DNA from: Yponomeuta sedellus
Lineage: Eukaryota; Arthropoda; Insecta; Lepidoptera; Yponomeutidae
Direction of reading: 5' to 3'
NCBI GenBank assembly: GCA_934045075.1
Contig: OW203726.1
Span: forward strand, 17,671,988-17,735,987
DNA: 64,000 nt
The notes under the pieces are model-generated. The model had not been told where the DNA came from. It saw only the letters and a program-made list of their open reading frames with translations, and did no database searches. Position numbers and translations under genes: made by a program. Of this stretch, positions 1 to 11,100 are shown piece after piece. Position 1 is the first letter of the stretch. Each line of letters begins with the position of its first letter.

Positions 1-819
1 CCATTTCCACAAGAAATAGAATGGAACGATACCATAATCTCTTTAGATGATTCTTCAGGCTGGGCTAGTCAGTGATAGTCCATAGTCTATCTACTCTTGT
101 CTACCTATTCAAAAACTGACTGAGAGCTATTTACCATAGATAGGGTTTGTCATCAGGCGCTGTATATCCAGTCTATGTGCAAAAATGCTGACTTCGAAGT
201 GTAGTCACTGACACATTTTCATTCTCCTGTATCTTTGGCTCACGTACATTCGAAGCCTTACCTGTCTGTCCTATGATGTCTTACCTTATGTACATGTCAG
301 TGAATAATGCCTTAACCAATATTACTTTTCTGAAATTCTTATTGAGCCTTGATCACTTATGATTGGCCTGTCTTAGATGATGCTGTATGGATGTTATTAT
401 TATTATTTGTGATGTTCACCAGTTTCCGATTTGGGAATCTCACTAAATAACCTAAGCCAAATTCGATAAAGAATAGAGGTAAACAAACCAATTTAGGGTT
501 ATCTATCACAACTCACGTTTTATAAATCTTCTATTGTTTACATGATTATAGCCTTTTACTTGCTATTTACTAACAATTCCTATTGCAGCATATTTCACTA
601 GAATCACTCAAATAACATGCATATTACCTTTTTATTTCGAAAAACTATAAAAAATTCGACATTAATTTTACGAGACAGCCCTACAGAAAAAGAAACATGG
701 ATGAAATTCAGGTGTGAAAAACATTTTGGGGAATTTAGTTTACGCCAACAAGTGAAGTTTAGTCATTTGTCAATACGTGTCTATGGCATAAGTATATAGC
801 ATAATTATATGTGTGACAA

Positions 820-1063
820 AAATATAGAAGTGCTTAGATTGTCCCCATGTCATTGTGAATTTAATCCGATAGAAACCATATGGGGGCAAGTAAAAGGCCA
901 TGTTGCTGCCAAAAATAAAACTTTTTAAATGGCCGAACTAAATAAAGGTCCTGTTGGATGAGGCAATAAGTAAAATTACTCCAGCAGCATAGCAACGTTG
1001 TGTTGAACACGTAATTAAAGAAGAGAAGAAAACGCCGAATTTGATGGTGTCATTGATGAATTT
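820..1063 (+). pseudogene. DDE transposase C-terminal remnant
   Basis: Broken frames encode LRLSPCHCEFNPIETIWGQV and, after a frameshift, a CVEHVIKEEK block. This matches the end of the DDE_3-type transposase family common in insect genomes (LPPYHxELNPIExxW). Stops and frameshifts show it is dead. Nothing else recognised in 1-800. Confidence 0.7.
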
Positions 1064-2034
1064 TATTTATAATTCAAGTCTCCGGATACACAAATTCATC
1101 CTCCTCTTTGGCCAGTGACAGTATGATTTGTGTGCACATATGAATAAAAATATATACAAAGAACTTTCTTTTATTGCAATATTTGCAGTAGGTCCCAATC
1201 TCCTCATTTTCATAGTAGCATCTATAGGTACTTATTAATATTATTAAGAGTTTGTATGTTTTATGCTTAAACAATTCTATTAGGAAAATCATGCGGCCTT
1301 GCTCGTGTGGATGTTTGTTACATCTGTGTGTCATATTTCAGTGTTGTCATATACAAATCGGTTAAGCCTTCCACTATAAAATCATAATCATATAAACATA
1401 AATAAGCATTTTACATTAGTAGGTGGAACAATTATTATTTGTATGAAAATGATTTTTAGAAAAGGTTGTTAACATTGCCTTTTAGGTGTAAACAAGTCAT
1501 TGCCTGGCAATGGTATGTTTATCGCTGTTCATTATCGAATTTGGCTCAGGTATAGGTATTATTTTTGCTCTAGATATCTGAATACACTGATATATTTGGT
1601 GATATTCTCCATTCACAATGAAAATTCTTTCTTGCACTAAAATCAATTTTTTCCTAAAATACCAGATAGTATTTTCTTCCAGCTAACCTATGTTGATGCA
1701 GAGAGTGGGGTAGTGCCACAAAAAATGTAGGAGTGATGTATTACATAAACTAGATAAATTACTTGCATGATATAAATATAATTTGAATACACAATCTTAA
1801 AGTAGTACGAAAAATATAGTATGATACATAAACTGGCAGTGTACACAATTGTTATTGAGCATAACTTTAATACTTTCTTTGTGGCGTCCAGGTTGTCAAG
1901 GAAGTGAAGTATGAAGGCTAAGGAATAATTCTTTTCCGTTTGGCTATATCTTGTCTATCATGTGACAATAATGGAGTTGTACTAGATGGATGAAACTGTG
2001 CAGTAGGTCCATAAAACGGAATCTAATGTTTCAG

Positions 2035-2106
2035 TTGGCGCTCGAAAATGAAGATCTCAAGATTAAGTTAGACGATACCACGGCAGAGTTGAAGCAGATA
2101 AAAATG
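2035..2106 (+). CDS. FLASH-like exon 1 of those visible (coiled coil)
   Basis: Acceptor tttcag at 2029-2034, donor ATG|gtaatt at 2107. It encodes 24 residues, LALENEDLKIKLDDTTAELK and four more, in phase 0. Regular Leu/Ile spacing fits a coiled coil that continues in the next exon. Confidence 0.7.
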
Positions 2107-5100
2107 GTAATTGTTTATCTTTTTAGACTCCTCCAAATACTATAATGCCATTACACATGCATACATTTTCACACAACAATCAACCTTTTTCGAAAATATT
2201 TAAAGAAAACATATAAGTTTTTAACTTAATTCTGGATTAGCTTACTTGATTTTTCCCATAGTAGTAAAAGTTGGTTGTAAATGTAACATTGATTTTTAGT
2301 GTTAAATTTTTACCCCAAGCTTGGTACATGTGATATGACATTATAATATTGAGAGTTGAAAATTAACATTACTAACCATAATATTTTGCTTGCTTTGAGA
2401 GCCACAACATCAATATCACTAACATGACTAATAACTACTGAATAGATTTAGTGTTCACTTCATTACCCAAGATTTCCACATGACTTGACCGTGAAAATTT
2501 CATTAATATCCTAAACATATTGTAACTTTAATGGTTTTGATTTCAGCCCTTATCATACCTAGTTTTCATATATATATACTGACAGTTACCAGTCAGTATA
2601 TATATGAAAACATTATGTACGTTAGGAAAAATATCAGTAACTTTAAAACTTTAGGTAGCCAACACAATGTAAATACTAGAAATAAATATAAACTTTGTTT
2701 ACCACTATTTAGGCTGGCAAAGGTTAATACATCCTTCATGGGGCATTGTATACGCTTCTATAATAAAATCCCTGAAGATTAAGCTTGCCTGAATCGCAGT
2801 TCAAAAAATATGTTAAGCACACTTTGTGCCAAAAGGGCTACTATATAACATAAAGGATTATCTAGATGACAATGAGGTCTGGAATTAAAGCCAGTACAAT
2901 GTATGAGTTCTATGTTTTATAATAATTATGTAAACTATGTTAATTAAGGACTTTTGAAAAGACTAAGTTTGGAGGTTTTTTGTCCATTTTTTCTCTTAAA
3001 TGATCTAGATTTTGAAATGGACACCTAGTTTGAATTGCAACGTTCATTAAGCCGCAGTTTCTGTGCCACTTTGAATAAAACCTTTTTATTTAATTTCATT
3101 CAGGTCTGTTCTCGGTGTAAACAGAAATGAAATGCTATCAATTACAATAGGGGTAGGTATTTCTTGAGTTAGACCTGAGATTTCTGCTGTTAGCCTCATA
3201 GTTGGGCCGTTGTACGTGGCAAGGACTGAGGTATGTGAACACTTTAGACATTTGGTTTCCTCACGATGTTTTCCTTCACAGTTAGTGAGTGGTATTGCAA
3301 CTGTAACATCCTCATAGATGGGCCATGGTACGTAGCAAGCACTGAGGTATGTAAACACTTCAGACATAAGGTTTTCCTCAAGATTTTTTCCTTCACGTTT
3401 AGGGAGTGCTATTGTTACTCTAACTTAACAAATGTACATCACTTATAAAACAAAATCATTGGTACATGCCTGGATTTGAGCTCACGACCTCCCGGTCGAG
3501 AAGCCGGCGTTACCACCGCTTCTAGGTATTTCTTGAATAATTGAGATAAATGAATCACCAAACAATTTTAGATCCATTATAATAATCTATAATATAAAAA
3601 TGAATCCCTGAATGCGTTGGTAAGCGCAAATCTCGAGAGCAGCTGAACCGATTTAGCTAAATTTTTTTATAATATAATCCTTCAAGTACGAGGATGGTTC
3701 TTAGGGAGAGAAAAAAAAAATAGTTTTAAAACATCATGTCGAAGAAAGCTAAATGAAATATCGATCACTAACATTGTCTTTGCCATGATTATGGCTTTAG
3801 CTTGAACAGAATCCAATCGCATTGATATTGTAGGATATCTTGCAGGACTTTGACAAGCTGGCCGCCGACCATCAGCGACTCCTGGTGAATTACTCTTCAC
3901 TGTTGAAGACAGCCCGTACTGAAGTCGAGAGAAAGGCTGACTTAATGATAAATGCCAGTTCCAAGTAAGTTACGAACTCTTGACTTATTTAAAACAATTA
4001 TTTTTTGTAACTAGTAAGTTCTTCCCCTTGCAGTTCATATTGTCACTAGCACTGAAACTCGTCAAGTGGTCTCTCGACATAGGCCTCCTCTATGGTTTTC
4101 CACGTCGCCCTATCTAATGCTGCTCTTCGGAAGTTTGGTGGCAATTCATACTCCCATCGTTTATGTGGTCTTCTTCTCCTCCTTATCTCACCTTGATCAT
4201 TAATAGAAAGTAGCGTTGCCACCTACATTCTATTAATGATCTCGTGCTTTGTAGGCCTAGGTTCACCATCACGATATAAGGATTTTCGAACTAAGACTCA
4301 AAAGATTAGCCAATCAGCGTCAAGAGCTCGTTTATTGCTGCCCACTAATCAGAAATTCATTACTAGATGCTGAATTACCTTACTAAGCCGAAGACGAATC
4401 TAGTCCAGTGAGCTGTGTCTCAAAATCATGTTATGTCCAACGCAAAATAACACTTATCTCCTCTTTGACGACCTCTGTGCCGTAGGGGTAGCGCGTCTGC
4501 CAACCATGCGTGAGGCCCCGGGTTCGTATCCCGGCTGGGGACAAAAAAAACCCAGGTCTTGGAGGATCACATGTGAAACAACGAAAAACTGCTTTTATTT
4601 CTCAAATACAGTAGTTTCGTTTCAAAAATAACAAAATAAGAGACAGACGAAAACTACGGCGTTCGTCAGCGGAAACTGCATCGCCCGCGCGCCTCTTCAC
4701 CCCGCTTCCCTCATTCGTCTGCGGCGTTAACACAGGGTATCCTAGTGTGCTGCCGTGTTATGACAAAACACTGTATCTATAGATACAGTGTTTTGAAGTA
4801 ACATGAATAATTCGATTCTTCGCCCTTAAATACATGGAATGGCATCAAAAAATATTGAAAAAGTTTTAATAATACGCAAATCAGTCATAGTAAATAAGAC
4901 TGTATAGCCAATATTATAGAGACCTGTTTTGACAAAATACTGTTTCTATAGATAGGTACCGTGTTTTGCCAAAACATCCGCGTGATTTTTATGCCAAATA
5001 ACTGTAGATGCAGTGTTTTGTCATAACAACTTTAAAACCTTTTCCTATTTGTCAAGAAAAAAAGCGGGTATTCAGTGCGAAAATTCTAGATTTTCAATTA

Positions 5101-8100
5101 GAGTCTATATACAAAAAATATAAATTAACTAGTTACGGCATAATTATGTGCACTATTATTTAACACATGTAAAATTTTTAAAGTAATCTGTTTTGATTTG
5201 ACGTATCTATGCGGAATTTTCATAACGAAATGTTTTCGGCGTTTTCTGGAAAATGCCTGTTTTTAAATTACAGTGTCTTGTCAGGACACGGCAGTGTGGG
5301 GCCAGAAGCAATGTACGTGCTTGTATGTAAATGTTATATGCTATATCTTTTCAGAAATGATTACATGTTCCTGCGCATGTTATTTGACAAAGTCAACTTT
5401 GGAAAAAGGAGAGGCAAAGGACTGAGTAAAAAGGAAGATTTCAAGTTATCCAGGGGAGGAGGAAGGGCTATGAAGAAAAGTGATTCTGTAGATATTTGTC
5501 ACCAGAGCCTTAAAGCTCCAAGTCTGAAAGACGACAAAGATCAGTTGGAAAGGTAATTTAGTTTAACCATTTCGGGCGATTTGCGTCAGCAGGTGTCCGA
5601 TAAGTCCATGAACTAAAATTGGGAGGACGGGAAGGGGTCTGTTTGAACATTTGGTTGAAGCGCTCGTGGCCTAGTCGAACCGAGCGATTACAATCAATCA
5701 CATGAGTTAAGCAACAACGGGCGCGGTCAGGTGTAGGATGGGTGACCGTCCCGTGACTACCGCTAGAGGCATTTTTTCTCAGCGCTTCCGTGCTTCGCAA
5801 GGCGCGTTAAGCCGTTGGCGTCGGCAGCCGTTAATTCAGGTCAGATGCCTTATGGGCGGCTTAATAATGACTGACAGTAAGGCCCGCCACTGTCTTACAA
5901 TCCTCCACCAACCCGGACCTGGCCTTCGTGGTGGAGTATGGCCTAACCTGCCTGTAGGAAGAGACCCGTGCCCCAGCAGTGGGGACATACAAGGGTTGAT
6001 ACAGAAGGGGTCTAGTAAAATGTCATGAAATTTAGAAAATATTTTAATGAAAACCTTACGTTCGTTTTACCTATGCTTTTTAATGTTTACTTAAGAATTA
6101 CTCAAAATCTCACCAAGGGGTGGGATCTAAATTTTTAGAAGACCTTACGTCATTAATGGTCACTCGCTGTGGCTGCAAATGTGGGAAAGGGGCCCATTGA
6201 TTTGGAATCTGAATAAGTATTCCCTGAAGACTGCACACCATTATGGTACTATTGAGTGACATGAGTAGGTAGAACTTACAGGAATAGAATCGAAATTCTA
6301 CTTTTTATAAATAAGATTTTTTTTCATTAAAGGTGAATCACTTAGCATTTATTTAGTAGGAAATTATACAATAAGGTTTAGAGCTCTCCTTTCTAAAAGC
6401 GGGATGAGACCCTGTAGTTTTACCCTAAACTATAAAGAGGGACTGCCACTTGCCACAATCCTACAATCCTAACAGATCACCTTCGCTTCATCAACGTTCA
6501 TAAGTCGTTGCATGCACGCACGCCGGTTCCGGGTACTTTATCTTCCCCTTTGCTAATACATAGACATCATTACACTATTTTTTTTTTTAATGCACTAACC
6601 CGTGCTAAGGAACAAATTTAAAAAACCTATTTAGAGGCTAAAAATTTCACCCATGCCGGGATTCGAACCCGCAACCTCTGGCTATCCGTACCAGCGCTCT
6701 ACCAATTGAGCCAATGGGCGACTCACGGCATCAGTGAAATTTCGAACCTCTTTACAAATTCTCTTTTTAAATTTGTCCTTAGAACGGTTAGTGCATTAAA
6801 AATAAAAATAGTATAAGCAGATAAATGTTACGTTAATTACCTATAAACCAAGCAGTTATTTATAAATTCATACTTGTTTATACTGAACTGCATACTTTTT
6901 TATACTGAACTGCAGGCCCATTGGCCGGCCTCGGTGGTGCAGCGGTTTGGCACGCTGACTGTAAGACCGAAGGTTTTGGGTTCGATGCCCAGCCGGGTAA
7001 CGAACTTCTCTAGTTTATCTCGGGTCTTGGGTGTTATCTATGTATTTATTGTATTAAATCTATCGTCGACTTAGCACCTGTAACACCAGTCATTTAGTTG
7101 TACTTAGTATGGGGCTAAAGAGTACCTTAAATTGTAAAACCAAGAGCATCTGGCAACAAACTGTTTTGCAGTTTGGCAGAAACCAACTTCTGTATTTTCT
7201 TGTATTTTTATTTGATTAAACGACTTCAATCAATCAATCAATCAATCAATCTGTGTAATATGTCCATATATATTTATTTATTACTAGCTGACCCAGCGAA
7301 CTTCGTACCGCCTAACAGTCGATTCTTTATTATTTTTCTCTCTGTGAGAACCATCCTCGTACTTCAAGTAATATTCTAAAAAAAGAATTAGCGAAATCGG
7401 TTCAGCCGCTCTCGAGATTTGCGCTTACCAACATTCGGCGATTCATTTTTATATTATAGACTAGTTTACTCCGCGAACTTCGTACCGCCTAACAGTATTT
7501 TTTATTTTTCTCTCCGTAAGAACCATCCTCGTACTTCAAGGAATATTTTAAAAAAAAGCCACACATTCAGCGTTTAATTTTTATATTATAGATTTATTGG
7601 CAGTCGATGGCACCTAAGCTTTTGTTTCTAACCCAACTGCAAGTTGGAAACTTTTAAAAGTTTAAAACAATTTCTAGGAAGGACCCTAGCCTGCAATCGA
7701 AGACAAAGACTGAATACCGCATACCTAAGCTCACGAAACCCAAAGACGAACCAGTTGCACCTAAAAGGGAAACCAAGGCCGACCTACAGATAGAACGGAA
7801 ACATAACGATAATTGGCACGAAAAGGAGAACAAACAAATAGTGAAAGCTGGCAGTATTTCCAACAGGAGGAAATCGATGCCAGTGGTCAGGTGAGAAACA
7901 TGTGTTTTACACGGAACAGCGGATTAACACGCAGGTACTGGACGAAAGAGGGTTTTAATACAGTTCTCCAGATCCCCAAAACAGATCTCCTTCCCTTAAT
8001 GCAATGTTTACGAAGGTTTTATTAAGTACTAGCTGACCCAGCGAACTTCGTACCGTCTAACAGTCGATTCTTTAATTTTTTAAAATTTTTCTCTGTAAGA

Positions 8101-11100
8101 ATCATCCTCGTACTTCAAGGAATATTCTAAAAAAATAATTAACGAAATCGGTACAGCTGCTCTCGAGATTTGCGCTTACCAACAAATTCAGCGATTAATT
8201 TTTATATTATAGAAGAGAAGATGTCAATATTAATATACCTTACGACTCATAAACGCGGTTAACAGAAATTTAATCTAAAGTAAGTAAATTTTACATGAAA
8301 TAATAATCTTAAGTGCAAAATTTTATAGCTGATTAATGTGTTGTAAACGCTTAAATTTTCAATTTCAATATTGATTCGATTTCGACATAGTTAAGACGGG
8401 GCGAGGAGGTGACTATACTGTTCGGTGCGTCTTTTCCGTGCCCGCGTCCCATTTCATTCATATGTACCGCCCCCAAGGCTTAACATATTATTTATGAATA
8501 ACATACTTTTATTGCGCAGGAATATAAAAAAAATTGTTTATTTTATTTCTCTGAATAGACGTGACAAAGTAGGTATCAAATTACGCTCGGGGCGCATTCC
8601 GACAATAGCTTTCTCCACTTTCACAGGCGGAGAAGATCGCACTACCTCCTTCGCACCAGCCTATTAAGCAATAAATTCTCTAAATTGTTTAACATCCTAA
8701 ATGAAATACACTCACACCCATTTGCGTAAATAGCGGTATCACGTTAAGACGAATAAGAAATAATGTTACCTCAGTTCATCCTTGACCTTTAATCTGGATA
8801 TTGTTACAAACAGTAGGTATTTTAAATTTTGTTTATAAGTGTTTTATTAGTAATTTTTTTTGTTAATTAGAAACGAACCAGTAGTCTTCAGTTCAGACGA
8901 GGAAACCAAATCCACTTCGACACTTACTACCAAAAGTTATTCCGCGAGAGACGATACCAACGCCAGCGACAGACAGATAAAAGGCAAAACTATCGAACCA
9001 CCTAGAAAGAAGTCTAGCGAACCATCAGGCTCTGACTTAAGACATTCAGACCAAAGAGAGGCAACGATGTTGGACAGTAGTCATAGAGATAAGAGGGAAC
9101 CACGTAACATAGAATATAGGAGGGCAGATCACAAGTATTCAGACCACAGAGAACCCAGAGACAGAGATCTCAGACATAAAATGGCCAATAATCTCAACAA
9201 TCGCGACATAAACAGGAGTAGAGAGAGATTTCCAAGCAGAGAAGACCGTTACAGGCACAAAGACTTCAGAGAGCACGAAGAGCCACATAGCCACAGAGAC
9301 AGATACAGACGATTCGAAGTAACGACACATCATCTAGACAACAGAATGTCGCGAAGAGACTGTCACGAGCGTCGCCAAAATGAAAGAGGCAGACAGCGGG
9401 TCTTGGTGAGTCCACCGCCAGATAAATATGTTAGAAATAAAAGTCGTAACCGCAGATCGCACTACCAACAATCCGACAGGCAAATTGAATACGAACCTCT
9501 GAGAAGCAGGCAACATCAGGATCTTCAACCTGCAACGCAAAAAAAACGAGACGGTATGCCTACTGATCGTCGTCCTGGTAGTCAACAAAGGGATGAACTA
9601 TCTGAGCAAAAATCTGACAATCCTCGAGATCAGTCTGTGAAAAGCAAGATTCGTGACGAGGATGAAGAACCAGCGATGAAACGTCGTCGAGTTGAATCTC
9701 GGACCTCGAAAGAAGATGGTGGTATAAGTGAAGAGGTGGAGCCTATGGAGCTGGCGACACTTCAGCCACAAACATGCCGTTCCCCCGATGAGTTACTTGT
9801 GGAGAATGCCTTTGTTGAAACACCTGTAAAAGGTAAGGCTTATGTTTGAACTCTTAAAACATGGCCAATTGTTTTTTTAATTAGTCATTAAATCGTAAAA
9901 AAAAAATTTAGAAAAAAACATTGCTATCGTTTTTAATAAAAAAAATCTTGTTACAGAGATCGCTAACACAGTGGCAACGGGGCTGGAAGATCCAAGGTTG
10001 ACTAGCACAAGGTACATGAAGATAGTTGAAGAGAAGAACAGAATCCGTCTATCCGCTGTAACTGGTCGAAATGTCGATCTGATAGTGCTGCCGCCGTATT
10101 CTAAAGACGTATTTCAGAGCCAAGATCCTAACAACAAATTCGAAGAATACACAGAAGAAGATCTAGTCAAGGATATTTATATAGACTTTGATGACAGAGA
10201 TGACCATAGTATGGAATCTGGTGAGATTGACGATAGCTGTATTTACTCTGACCTCATAGGTGATGATCCTCCACCTACAGGGGATGTCCAAGATAAACAG
10301 CAAACCTCAAACATTGTACCACCTATCTTACTATCAATACCACCAGACACTCCACTAATGACTAAATTTGAATTGCTACAATCGGAACCTGTGGAAAGTA
10401 GGCAAACTACTAACACTGAAGTATTGCAAGAAAATATTTCTAGTAAAAAAGGGGAGTCAAGTGAGAAAGCTAATGAAGACGAGCCGTCCTATTCAGAAGT
10501 GATGGCGAAAAAATTCAGGATACCAAAAAAGAAGTCGACCGAGAACGCTTTAGAAGATAATCAAACAAAAGATTTAAAAACATTAAATGTGACTAGCGCT
10601 TCTAAAACTCCATTAGAATCCATATTGAGTGATATCACACGGAAAAGTGATGCCCAAACTACCGAAGCAAAGGATTTGTCTACTTCGGTCGAAAACACTG
10701 TCAGTGCGGTTAAAAATCCAAAAACTGATTTACCTGCTCATTCATTATCTATGGAGAACGCTGTTTCAGAACCAAAGTGCGAGAGGTCTTCTCTTGATAG
10801 TAAAGATACACATCCAACAGAAGATCAAACGAAACCCTCGAAGACGCTAAGTGTGACGAACACAACAAAAAATCCGTTAGAATTTATGCTGAGTGACATG
10901 ATGCGAAAAAGTGATGTCCAAAGTACTGTAGACCCTACAGAAGCAAAGAGTTTGTCTACATCAATCGAAAATTCAGTAACTGCTTTGACAGCTCGTTCAT
11001 TGTCTATAGAGGATGTCGGTTTAAAACGAAAATTCGGAAAGTCTTCCTTTGGTAGTAAATATAAACATCAAAGACAGGATCCCAAATTCAGCAAGGAAAC

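Noticed and set aside
6640..6730. tRNA-like cloverleaf sequences (also 14692, 28170, 36370, 38045)
   Set aside because: Each is the head of a SINE with a shared tail (CCTATTTAGAGGC or GGCATGTACC families) and repeats many times; anticodon loops differ between copies. Not tRNA genes.
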